Shown one piece after another: positions 42,366 through 50,296 of a stretch of 64,000 nucleotides of DNA. Position 1 is the first letter of the stretch. Each line of letters opens with the position of its first letter. This stretch comes from Anaerolineales bacterium. GTDB lineage: Bacteria > Chloroflexota > Anaerolineae > Anaerolineales > Villigracilaceae. Below the pieces are notes generated by a model that saw nothing but the letters and a program-made list of their open reading frames with translations, did not search any database and had not been told where the DNA came from. The position numbers and the translations under genes are program-made. The DNA is taken from the NCBI GenBank assembly GCA_030583885.1, contig CP129480.1, positions 3,040,714 to 3,104,713 on the forward strand. The letters are read 5' to 3'.

Positions 42366-42592
42366 TAAATATCACTCCGAGGGAAATTATTCATCATCCC
42401 CTTGCGCACCTCGGAAATATCCTTTGAATTAACACCAGCGCCAACCCACAATCCACGCAGAGATTTACGTGGGCGGGCTTTACCAAGGCTTTTCTCAATT
42501 TCAGGCAAGGCAAGTGAAATAATCCTCAACTGCTCATTTGGCGGGAGTTGACGAAGCATTTTTAAGACATCGGATGTTGTCGGTGTAACCAT
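42365..42592 (-). CDS. VapB-like antitoxin
   Basis: 75 aa. N-terminal helix LKMLRQLPPNEQLRII and a C-terminal DISEVRKGMMNNFPRSDI, the toxin-wrapping tail typical of antitoxins paired with PIN proteins. GAGGTGA precedes the ATG. The -10 element overlaps the last two codons of the epimerase gene upstream. Confidence 0.8.
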   Translation of the reverse strand: MVTPTTSDVLKMLRQLPPNEQLRIISLALPEIEKSLGKARPRKSLRGLWVGAGVNSKDISEVRKGMMNNFPRSDI

Positions 42593-42607
42593 AAATCACC
42601 TCACAGG

Positions 42608-43477
42608 TCAATTATACACCGTTGATTTTATCTCCAACCCAATCCCCTCTTCAAAACTGCGCGGACTGAAACCAAAATCCCTTTGGGCTTCTTCATTGGA
42701 AAATGCCTTGTTTTCATTTAATCTCAGCACCTGTTCGGCTTTGATGGGCAGGCGCAGTCGTATCCGCTCGGTGAATTGCAAGGCGCGGACGATGGGCATG
42801 TAAGGCAGATGAAGTTTCCAGACGCGTTTGCCAAGCGCAGATGCCACCGTGTCGATGACCTGGTTATAGGTCAACGGGTCTTTGCCTGCGATGTTGTAAC
42901 TCCTGCCAATGGTCGCGTCTGTTTGCAAAGCGCGGAGCACGACTTGAGCGACATCGTCCACGAAAATGGGCTGTTGCAAAGACTCACCGTCCCCGAAGAT
43001 GGGCATGACTGGTGTCAGGCGCAGCAATCTAATCAACCGCCACATGTTGCGGTCACGCGGTCCCCCGTAGATCATGGTCGGGCGCAGGATCGTGTAGTCC
43101 AGTCCGCTGGCTTGGATGGCTTCTTCGGCGGCGAGACGCACGGATTTGCTGCCCGCGTTCAACTGGGTGAAAATGGCGGTGGTGCTGATGAAGATTCCGC
43201 GCTTCACGCCCGCCGCTTTTGCGGATGCAATGATATCCTCCGCGTGCCCGAAGCCGAGCGATGCGATGTTGACGAGTGCATCCACGCCGCGCAGGGCGGC
43301 GGTCAACGCTTCGGGGTTGGATAAATCTCCAGTCACCCACTCAACTGTCAGCGCGGAAAGAGGCGCGCGGTCGCTGGTGGCACGAGTCAAACAGCGGACT
43401 TGGTATCCGCTTTGTAAAAGAAGAGGGACGACACGTGAGCCGGTAAATCCTGTCGCACCTGTGACGAGTACTTTCAT
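42608..43477 (-). CDS. NAD(P)-dependent epimerase/dehydratase (extended SDR)
   Basis: 289 aa. N-terminal KVLVTGATGFTGSRVVPLL Rossmann motif; LDYTILRPTMIYGGPRDRNM with the YxxxK variant region; C-terminal substrate domain (PIFVDDVAQVVLRALQ). Start at 43477 gives the usual N-terminus. It lies beside a glycosyltransferase, so nucleotide-sugar modification is plausible. Its 3' end is partly duplicated at 41876-41963. Confidence 0.88.
   Translation of the reverse strand: MKVLVTGATGFTGSRVVPLLLQSGYQVRCLTRATSDRAPLSALTVEWVTGDLSNPEALTAALRGVDALVNIASLGFGHAEDIIASAKAAGVKRGIFISTTAIFTQLNAGSKSVRLAAEEAIQASGLDYTILRPTMIYGGPRDRNMWRLIRLLRLTPVMPIFGDGESLQQPIFVDDVAQVVLRALQTDATIGRSYNIAGKDPLTYNQVIDTVASALGKRVWKLHLPYMPIVRALQFTERIRLRLPIKAEQVLRLNENKAFSNEEAQRDFGFSPRSFEEGIGLEIKSTVYN
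42611..42616 (-). promoter_or_regulatory. -10 box of the second VapBC module
   Basis: TATAAT on the minus strand is formed by the last two codons (Tyr, Asn) of the epimerase and is followed at once by its TGA stop. The antitoxin ATG is 19 nt downstream. No good -35 is evident. Confidence 0.55.
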
Positions 43478-43523
43478 AAAAGATTCAACCACAAAGGGTC
43501 ACGAAGGAAACCCTTTGTGATCC

Positions 43524-44750
43524 TTAGTGCTCCTTTGTGGTTAATGATTTTAGCAAGTTGAGCGTTTCATTCAATTTATCACGTCGATCTAAATTCTTAA
43601 CTAAATACTCGCGCGCATTTGCGCCCATCTCTTTGACCTTTGCGGGATTCTGCGACAGTTCGAGAATCTTCTGCGCGAGCATGGCATCATCTGCCGGATG
43701 GACATATACGCCGCCCTGCGAAGACTCGATCAACTCACGGGTGATGCCGTCAATGACGATGATGCTGGCGCGTCCCGCCGCCATATAATCGAAGACCTTG
43801 TTGGGGTAGGTGGTGCGAAAGGCGGGAATGTCCTGCAGGATGGCGAGACAGGCATCCGCTGAGGCAACGATGCGGGGCATGTCCTTTTTGGGGCGCGTGC
43901 CTGCGAAGAGGATGTTGGTGAGGTTTAGGCGATGCGATTCGGACTCAAGCCGTGCGCGTTCCTTACCATCGCCGAAGAGGACAAAATGAATTTTGTCGTA
44001 CGGTTTCAATCGTCCAGCAGCGCGCAAGAGCGTGTCAATGTCGTTGGCTTGACCAAGCGCGCCCGCATACAAGACCACGAATTTATCTTCGACGCCCAGT
44101 TCCCTGCGAATGGATACACCGTCGATGGACGGGTTGAACATGCCCACGTCCGTGCCGTAGGGGATGTAGGTCACTTTGTTTTCGGGCACACCTTTGGCAA
44201 GCATGTAATCGCGATAGGCGGGCGAGTTCACCAAAATATGAGTGGCGCGCGCATACAAAAATTTTTCCAGCCAGCGCGAGAGCGCAATGATGAGTGGATT
44301 CTTCAACACGCCCATGCTGATGCCGAACTCGGGCCACAGGTCACGGACTTCGAGCAGGAAGGGCGTGCCGCGCAGAGCCGCCACCACCCACGCCGAAACC
44401 GCCTGAAAGATGGGCGGTGTGGTGCCCATCACCAGATCCACATCCCTGACGCGCAGCGCCGTCCAGATCGAAGAGAACATAAAACTAAAGAAGGCAATCA
44501 CGCGCCACACGTAATTACGATGAATGGCGGGATACATGTATGAACGCAAAACACGAATGCCATCAAAATTCTGTTCGGCATACAGTCCGCGCCGATCCAC
44601 GATGCGCTTGCCCGTCTGATAATTCAGGTCACTGGCGACGATGACGAGTTCATGTCCGCGGGTTTGCAAAAATTGCGCCATTTCGAAATGACGGGTGTGC
44701 CCTGGTTCTTCAGGTGAAACGAAGACTTGATTGATAAGCAGGATTTTCAT
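43524..44750 (-). CDS. Family 4 glycosyltransferase (WbuB-like)
   Basis: 408 aa, GT-B fold. N-terminal KILLINQVFVSPEEPGHTRH, donor-binding half FVVLYAGALGQANDIDTLL, LFAGTRPKKDMPRIVASADACLA and KVFDYMAAGRASIIVI. It transfers a sugar from a nucleotide donor to a surface glycan intermediate at the membrane. TATAAT sits 11 nt before the start codon. Confidence 0.92.
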   Translation of the reverse strand: MKILLINQVFVSPEEPGHTRHFEMAQFLQTRGHELVIVASDLNYQTGKRIVDRRGLYAEQNFDGIRVLRSYMYPAIHRNYVWRVIAFFSFMFSSIWTALRVRDVDLVMGTTPPIFQAVSAWVVAALRGTPFLLEVRDLWPEFGISMGVLKNPLIIALSRWLEKFLYARATHILVNSPAYRDYMLAKGVPENKVTYIPYGTDVGMFNPSIDGVSIRRELGVEDKFVVLYAGALGQANDIDTLLRAAGRLKPYDKIHFVLFGDGKERARLESESHRLNLTNILFAGTRPKKDMPRIVASADACLAILQDIPAFRTTYPNKVFDYMAAGRASIIVIDGITRELIESSQGGVYVHPADDAMLAQKILELSQNPAKVKEMGANAREYLVKNLDRRDKLNETLNLLKSLTTKEH

Positions 44751-45096
44751 GCGCAGGTGCGATTATACCCAGCGCGGTCACAAATTGCACTTATTAAGAA
44801 GGGGGAAAGCGCAATCTGTACCCACGGGCATGATATGACCGTGGGTATTATATAAACCCGCTTCATTTTACGGGATAGTTGATACACTTCGAGTCAGTTG
44901 GCAGGTGGCTGGGAGCGGGTCGCGAAAAGGAATGAATGAAGAATAGTTATTAGCGGTCTTGCATTTGCCTTGTTACCCTCGCCAGGTATTTATGCAGGCA
45001 TCGTTACCACTATTCTGGCTACACGCAGCACTTAATCCTGATAGTCTTTGAGAGTCCCACTGCATAGAATTAGCCTTGAAGAAAGGAACATCTAGA
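44751..45096. other. 346-bp intergenic region
   Basis: Holds the near-leaderless glycosyltransferase promoter (TATAAT, minus strand 44767-44762) and a 9-bp perfect hairpin TACCCACGG/CCGTGGGTA (44819-44847). About 250 bp before the DUF35 gene have no recognised feature. Confidence 0.55.
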
Positions 45097-45501
45097 ATGG
45101 AAATTCCAAGACATTGGCGACTCAAAAAACAACGATACGGTCTCGTAGGCGAGGTCTGCCCGCACTGCGACCATAAAATCTTTCCCCCGCGCGACGTCTG
45201 CCCAAACTGCGGCGACGAAGCCAGGGACTTATTTACATTCAACGGCAAGGGTGAAGTGTATTCCTATACCACCATCTACGAAGCCCCCGCTGGTTATGAA
45301 GCCAACGCTCCCTACACCGTGGCACTGATCAAACTGGACGAGGGTCCCATGCTCACCGCGCAGCTGACCGACGTGGACAACTCAGAAGTCCAGATCGGCA
45401 TGCCCGTGGAAATGGTCACCCGCAAGATGAGAAACGACGGCGACGAGCGCGGGCTGATCGTATACGGGTATAAGTTTAGACCCACATTGAACCACATTTA
45501 A
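45097..45501 (+). CDS. DUF35 OB-fold/zinc-ribbon protein (acyl-CoA-associated)
   Basis: 134 aa. N-terminal rubredoxin-like zinc ribbon (CPHCDHKIFPPRDVCPNC) and an OB fold (GKGEVYSYTTIYEAPAGYE; PYTVALIKLDEGPMLTAQL). In archaea such proteins bridge acetoacetyl-CoA thiolase and HMG-CoA synthase and hold the shared CoA site. Here it likely belongs with the 34-37 kb mevalonate genes although 8 kb away. AAAGGA precedes ATG 45097 by ~11 nt; 45076 is an alternative start. Confidence 0.87.
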   Translation: MEIPRHWRLKKQRYGLVGEVCPHCDHKIFPPRDVCPNCGDEARDLFTFNGKGEVYSYTTIYEAPAGYEANAPYTVALIKLDEGPMLTAQLTDVDNSEVQIGMPVEMVTRKMRNDGDERGLIVYGYKFRPTLNHI

Positions 45502-45573
45502 TACATACCACACCCTGTCCCCATATATGGAGATAGGGTGCCAAGAATAGAAGAAAACTCTCCATATAGCTGA

Positions 45574-45615
45574 ATGATCGTGTACGGGAATGGAATTTCT
45601 CTCATAAACGATCAT
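45574..45615. repeat. Inverted repeat between DUF35 and the serine recombinase
   Basis: ATGATCGT faces ACGATCAT with a 26-nt spacer. It contains ATCGTGTACGGG, close to ATCGTATACGGG in the DUF35 3' end (45465-45476). Could be part of an attachment site of the adjacent recombinase; not proven. Confidence 0.4.
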
Positions 45616-45647
45616 GCCGCACTTTCCATTGAAGATTGCAAATTTAA

Positions 45648-45696
45648 TGGAAAAACGCCTTGATAATCCTTTCCTTTTCTCAGGATTGCCAAGGCG
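45648..45696 (-). terminator. Terminator of the serine recombinase gene
   Basis: On the minus strand CGCCTTG (45696-45690) pairs with CAAGGCG (45662-45656), with an inner AATCCT/AGGATT pairing, followed by TTTTT. Confidence 0.85.
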
Positions 45697-45722
45697 CTAT
45701 TCTTTTAATTAGAAGCTGCTCG

Positions 45723-47330
45723 CTACAACCGAACTACAATATCACCACCATTTGGAAAATCCAGTAGTTGTTTTCTCACTTCCTGATCCATGATTTTGGC
45801 TCGAAACTCCACCTGAATGTCTCGCTTGCCATTGATCCTCGCTTCGGCTACCAGTTCATCCACCAATTGTTTTTTCAACAAAAAGACATGATGCTGCTCT
45901 TCGGGAGTCTTGGGCATAGCGTTGTTCAATTCTGCCATCCCAACTTGAAGATTCGACACATACTCCTTGACCTTTTCTTCCCAATCCAACCTGGCATAGG
46001 TGTCTATCTTTTGTTCCAAGGCTGTCAGCCTGCGCTTCAATCGTTCTTCTACTGTATACAGTTCACGCATCCGCGCATCAAATTCGGCATCCGCCCTCAT
46101 TTTTTTACGGGCTTCCGTGATCACCTGCTGGCGCTTGGTGGACTCTTTTTCCAGTTCTTCAAGAATCTGTCCCCGATCTTTTTGTAGGTGTTCATACCTT
46201 TGCTTGAGTTGCTTGACCAGGTCTCTGGCTTGCGCATTCAGGAATTCCGGGTTCATGACGAATTCATACAATTTTTCCCAGACCTGTGTTTCCGCTCGTT
46301 TGGCGCTCACGGATTTCGGACATTTTGGCGGCCTGAGTTCCTTATGGGGTTGTGGGCAGAAATAGGTACTGATCGGGGTCTTGCGCTCCACCCACTCCCC
46401 CTTGCGGCTGTTGCGGTGGGTGGCTGTGCGTGCCCGCCAGGTCAGGTTGCAGGCACATTTCAGATGCCCGGATAGCAGGTAGTCATTTTGCTTGCGGTGT
46501 TTGGGGTGGGTCTTGTTTTCTTCTCGCATCTTCACAAACAATTCATAGGTAGGTATATCGATGATGGGTGCAACAGGGATTTGGAAAGTCTGCCCTGCAC
46601 GGGAATATGTTTTGAATCCATAAGCATACTCTCTGGCAGATTTGAGTATAGCCTGAATACTGGACCGGGACCATTGGATGTGTCGGGGAATGCTGCTCCC
46701 CTTTTGTGGAGCAGCCGCAGCGATCAAGTGTTTTCGAATTTGATTGAGGGGAGTTTTTTGAACGTACCATGCAAAGATTTGATGTACCCATTTCGCTTCT
46801 TCTTCGACAATGTGGATATTTTCACCTATGCGAATATAACCGTAACGGTCTTGTCCCGTGTTTGCTTTACCCGCCTTAAGCCGCGCTTTGACTCCCATCT
46901 CCATCCGTTCTTTCATTCCGTCTAATTCCATTTGGGCTACCCAGGCGCGGATAGGGGCGATCTGGGGATCGAAATTTTCTTTTGCCAATAGGATTTCGAT
47001 CTTATATTCCTGGACAGTTTCCAAGACTGTCAACATCGCTCGTATTCCGCGATACAACCTGTCCTCTCGCCAGGCAAGGATGACATCGAATTCAGTCCGG
47101 AAAGCATCCTTGAGCATTGCCAATAGACCGGGACGATCTGAACGACTGCCTGAAGGTTCGACCAGTTTGTTGCCTATCCTATACTTTTCCACATCGCGAT
47201 AAACACGAACCACTTGCAATCCTTTTTCTTTTGCCATAGTTTGGCAGTCACTCTCTTGCTCGCTGGGACTGGATTTTCCTCCCTGGGTTTCAGAAGAAGT
47301 ACGGATGTAGATCACTGCTCTGCCAGACAT
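45723..47330 (-). CDS. Large serine recombinase (site-specific integrase)
   Basis: 535 aa. Resolvase domain with the catalytic Ser in VIYIRTSSETQGG, then DVILAWREDRLYRG and MELDGMKERMEMG. Recombinase domain (about 170-300), zinc beta-ribbon with Cys pairs (LKCACNLTW ... PPKCPKS), and a long coiled coil (DLVKQLKQRYEHLQKDRGQI). Such proteins integrate and excise phages, ICEs and islands. It sits at the left edge of the metal/redox gene block and 220 bp from the DUF35 3' end. AAGGG lies before ATG 47330. Confidence 0.93.
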   Translation of the reverse strand: MSGRAVIYIRTSSETQGGKSSPSEQESDCQTMAKEKGLQVVRVYRDVEKYRIGNKLVEPSGSRSDRPGLLAMLKDAFRTEFDVILAWREDRLYRGIRAMLTVLETVQEYKIEILLAKENFDPQIAPIRAWVAQMELDGMKERMEMGVKARLKAGKANTGQDRYGYIRIGENIHIVEEEAKWVHQIFAWYVQKTPLNQIRKHLIAAAAPQKGSSIPRHIQWSRSSIQAILKSAREYAYGFKTYSRAGQTFQIPVAPIIDIPTYELFVKMREENKTHPKHRKQNDYLLSGHLKCACNLTWRARTATHRNSRKGEWVERKTPISTYFCPQPHKELRPPKCPKSVSAKRAETQVWEKLYEFVMNPEFLNAQARDLVKQLKQRYEHLQKDRGQILEELEKESTKRQQVITEARKKMRADAEFDARMRELYTVEERLKRRLTALEQKIDTYARLDWEEKVKEYVSNLQVGMAELNNAMPKTPEEQHHVFLLKKQLVDELVAEARINGKRDIQVEFRAKIMDQEVRKQLLDFPNGGDIVVRL

Positions 47331-47460
47331 TTGAAAACCCTTCATAAGAACATAAAACCTGCCAGTTCAACGATACATGAGCTACTGAATAGGTGATGCC
47401 GAAGTGTCGTTAAGAAATTGCAACTTATTGCAACGATGAAACTTTATGAATAGCATAACC

Positions 47461-47499
47461 AAAACGGCGGCGAGGTTTGTACAGTCTCGCCGCCGTTTT
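47461..47499. terminator. Bidirectional terminator
   Basis: AACGGCGGCGAG faces CTCGCCGCCGTT (12 bp) with AAAA before and TTTT after. It ends the redox operon (minus strand) and insulates it from the recombinase gene. Confidence 0.9.
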
Positions 47500-47512
47500 G
47501 ATCCTTGTGATC

Positions 47513-47974
47513 TTACGGTATCCAATTGGACAATACGTTCACAACCAAATCAGAATTGTTTGGGTCGTTCGTTTTAAGATGAACCGCAAAATTGTGTGGA
47601 CCGTCCATACCCTCGTGCATCATGAAGGCAGTGGATTGAACGATCGTGCTTTCACCGGGTTTGAGTACCATCGAACCGATGGTCAATTCGGGGGGTCAGC
47701 ATCCCTCCACAACTTCGACATATGGTTCTTCCTTGAAACGCAGTGTGCCATCACCGGTGTTGGTGACCTTGATAGCAAAGGTCTTTTCCACGCTGAACTT
47801 CACATCGCCATAATCAATCAACCGTTGATCCACTGCGATGGATGGCGTGCCGCCTCCATCACCCCCTTGACGTGCGAACAGAAATACGGCAAGAGCAACA
47901 AATACCCCGCCCAGCGCCAGAAACAACCAAGGAAATTTCTGCTTTTGTTTCTGTCTCTTATGTTTTTTACTCAT
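47513..47974 (-). CDS. Candidate selenoprotein, DUF1573-like Ig domain with in-frame UGA
   Basis: 153 codons if UGA at 47698-47696 is read through. The first 92 residues have a Lys-rich N-terminus, one membrane helix (FPWLFLALGGVFVALAVFLF), and a DUF1573-like domain (GDVKFSVEKTFAIKVTNTG). They end EVVEGC before UGA. The same frame then continues without a break as PPELTIGSMVLKPGE and FMMHEGMDGPHNFAVHLK to TAA at 47513. Cys-containing relatives as I recall have GCCPP here, so UGA replaces Cys. A perfect hairpin with a loop G lies 19 nt after UGA, in the position of a bacterial SECIS. Last gene of the CuA/cytochrome operon. Alternatives: nonsense mutation or sequencing error. Confidence 0.75.
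47667..47683 (-). promoter_or_regulatory. Candidate bacterial SECIS element
   Basis: On the minus strand ACCATCG pairs with CGATGGT (7 bp, perfect) around loop GTT. The loop G is first, as the bacterial SECIS consensus requires, and begins 19 nt after the UGA, inside the usual 16-37 nt range. Confidence 0.65.
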
Positions 47975-47983
47975 AGAGCCTCC

Positions 47984-48961
47984 TTAATTTTGATATTCAA
48001 ACTGGAAAGAATAGATGTATGCGATCAGGTCCCAGATTTGTTCTTCGGTGAAGATCGAACCCCACATGGGCATGCCTGTGCCCATGCCGCCGCGCAGGAT
48101 TTTCCCTTGTAACAAAGCGGGGCTTGCACCAAGCATGCGGTGTGGATCAGTGAAATCTACGGGACTCTGCATCACCATGTCCATTGCGCCCTCCATCGAT
48201 TGCATGGAGGACTCGCCTGCTATTGCCAGGTCGTCGGCAAAGACCCCATCCCCTGCGCCGTTTTCCCCGTGACAGGCGGCGCAATTCTGGGCATAAAGTT
48301 CTTTCCCATTGGCAAAGGACACAGATGTCGTATTGGACTGCCAAATATAGGCGACCACATCCCAACGTTGTTCTTCTGTGAGGGAAGTATTTTTCAGTTC
48401 GGTAAACACATCATAGGGTGAATGTGTCAGATAATCTTCACGAGATAAAGTAATCGAGTTGGTCGCTGTCAACGGCTGACCGTTAATCGCAGAAGGTTGA
48501 TCAGCAGGTATCAATGGCGCTTCATGTGGAGCGTCAAGGTCAAGGTCGAGGGAAACGTAAAGAGGCGGCGAAACAGGCTCAGGGTCCAAGGGTGAACCGC
48601 TGACTTCTATCGTGCCGCGCATACGCCAGTGGTTAAGTCCACACCAGCGCGTGCAGTAGAAGGTGTATATCCCAGGCTTGTCGAAGTTCAATGTAATATC
48701 CGTGACTTTGCCTGGGAGGATGTCCACGCTTTGCATGTCCATCTGACCGACTGCAAAGCCATGTACAACGTCATCGGAAGTGATCTTTAGATGAAGGGGC
48801 TTGCCAACTTGTGCTTGAATGATATCGGGATTCCAGCCGCCATCCTCCGCCATGCGTGCATGGATCAAGGGTGTGCGTGCCCAAAGGAATAATGGCGCGC
48901 CAACCGCGAGGAGAATTCCTGTGACGATCAGAAAACGGGCGATGAGTTCAGGTCGTTTCAT
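47984..48961 (-). CDS. Cytochrome c oxidase subunit II-like CuA protein fused to cytochrome c
   Basis: 325 aa. One N-terminal membrane helix, a cupredoxin domain with a full CuA site (His67; C103, C107, H111 and M114 in FYCTRWCGLNHWRM), and a C-terminal class I cytochrome c with NCAACHGENGAGDG (C227, C230, H231) and a Met ligand in GMGTGMPMW. It transfers electrons outside the membrane. No subunit I is in the window, so the acceptor is unknown. ATG 48961 overlaps the stop of the FeS protein; the much longer open frame upstream is antisense-like and rejected. Confidence 0.9.
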   Translation of the reverse strand: MKRPELIARFLIVTGILLAVGAPLFLWARTPLIHARMAEDGGWNPDIIQAQVGKPLHLKITSDDVVHGFAVGQMDMQSVDILPGKVTDITLNFDKPGIYTFYCTRWCGLNHWRMRGTIEVSGSPLDPEPVSPPLYVSLDLDLDAPHEAPLIPADQPSAINGQPLTATNSITLSREDYLTHSPYDVFTELKNTSLTEEQRWDVVAYIWQSNTTSVSFANGKELYAQNCAACHGENGAGDGVFADDLAIAGESSMQSMEGAMDMVMQSPVDFTDPHRMLGASPALLQGKILRGGMGTGMPMWGSIFTEEQIWDLIAYIYSFQFEYQN

Positions 48962-50289
48962 AGTAATAACCAGAGCATGAGACACGTGGCAAGTAAACAA
49001 TATACGATCACCGGGATGGGTGAAACTTTCACTTCCCCGGCGGCTTTTTGCGCGGTGCGAGCCGACCAGATCAAGCCGCCGACCAGCACCAATGTTTGTG
49101 CGGGTGCGAGAATAGAGGTGAGCATCGGCTGCCATGCCATATTCGCTGTACCAAAAAGATTCCAACCAAGACCCAGCGGATCGGATAGAGCGGCTATGAT
49201 GTAGGATGCGTTGGTGAGAACGAAGGACAGGCTGAATGCCACCCAGAACATCAACCCCAATGGAATGAGGGCGGTTGAGAGTGACGCAAAACGTTGTTTG
49301 AGCGGCAAGGCGTTCTTCGTATTTAGAATACCAAGCGTGAACAAACCAGGCAGAACAACGAAGATGATAGCAAGAAAAACAACAGCATAAATGAACCATG
49401 CTCCAGAACCAACGTTGTAGGCTGCATCTTTGAACGCACCCCACGGACCAAGCAGAACGCCTGCATAGATGATTGCCGAGCCAAGCATAATGAACGCCTT
49501 GAAGGCTTCGTCCATGCGAGTCGATGGTTTAGCGAGATCAGCAGAGAAAGGACGCAGGTTGACGGCGATATTATCGTGCGGGCAGGTGCGGATACATTCC
49601 ATGCACAAGCCGCAATAGGTGTTCTTTGTCAAGCCGCCAGGGAAAATATCCCACGGACAGCCATAGCCTGTGGATGAGCCGTTGTAGCAGGGCTTGCCTT
49701 CACAAGTGACACAGACCTGCTTATCCTTGATGCGCAATTCGACGGGGGCGGTTTGTGAATACAAACCGATAAATCCGCCAACGGGGCAGAGATAGCGGCA
49801 AAAGGCGCGGCGTTCGAAGACTGTGCTCAATCCAATCGCAGCAAAGAGCATGGCGGCAAGCACAATGCCGGTGATGTTCGGGGTGGTGAGCAGAACACTG
49901 CTGAAGAGAGCCAGAAGCAGGAATGAAATATTCTGCAACCAGATATTGCGGAACATCTTCGGTACACGGAGATTGAGCCACTTCGGTCTTTTGTCGGGGG
50001 GACTCAACACTGCGCCGCGCTGTAACCATTCCCCTGGCAGCGGGATCGGGCAAACTGCGCACCATCCCCGCCCGAAGAAGGGAACCGCGACCAGGATCAG
50101 GAGCGCCCACCATGCGATCCATACAAAGACAATGCTAAAGTTATGACTCCCAACTGGGGTTCCGATGAGTCCCGCAAGGATGGCAAAGATATATCCGATC
50201 AACATCACGATGAAGACTGCCAATTGCGGGTAACGGCTTTTGAGAATGTTCTTTATAAAAGGGATACGGGTAAGTTCGATCTTCGCCAT
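48958..50289 (-). CDS. Polytopic 4Fe-4S membrane protein (NapH/NosR/CcoG-like)
   Basis: 443 aa. Around nine hydrophobic segments, two CxxxCP motifs at membrane edges (RGWCAVCPIPLPGEW, FCRYLCPVGGF), a Cys cluster (VCVTCEGKPCYNG; GYGCPWD), and a ferredoxin-like set (NTYCGLCMECIRTCPHDNI). Proteins like this pass quinol electrons to periplasmic carriers. It lies between two CuA proteins, fitting a quinol-to-copper route. Confidence 0.85.
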   Translation of the reverse strand: MAKIELTRIPFIKNILKSRYPQLAVFIVMLIGYIFAILAGLIGTPVGSHNFSIVFVWIAWWALLILVAVPFFGRGWCAVCPIPLPGEWLQRGAVLSPPDKRPKWLNLRVPKMFRNIWLQNISFLLLALFSSVLLTTPNITGIVLAAMLFAAIGLSTVFERRAFCRYLCPVGGFIGLYSQTAPVELRIKDKQVCVTCEGKPCYNGSSTGYGCPWDIFPGGLTKNTYCGLCMECIRTCPHDNIAVNLRPFSADLAKPSTRMDEAFKAFIMLGSAIIYAGVLLGPWGAFKDAAYNVGSGAWFIYAVVFLAIIFVVLPGLFTLGILNTKNALPLKQRFASLSTALIPLGLMFWVAFSLSFVLTNASYIIAALSDPLGLGWNLFGTANMAWQPMLTSILAPAQTLVLVGGLIWSARTAQKAAGEVKVSPIPVIVYCLLATCLMLWLLL

Positions 50290-50296
50290 AATAGGA

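Noticed and set aside
45463..45620. Duplication of the DUF35 3' end like the three gene-end duplications
   Set aside because: Only about 12 bp (ATCGTRTACGGG) are shared; too short, so kept only as a possible attachment-site hint.
48962..49444. N-terminal extension of the COX2-cytochrome c protein
   Set aside because: The extension overlaps the FeS protein gene in another frame and is Cys/Trp-rich noise; ATG 48961 with ATGA overlap is the real start.
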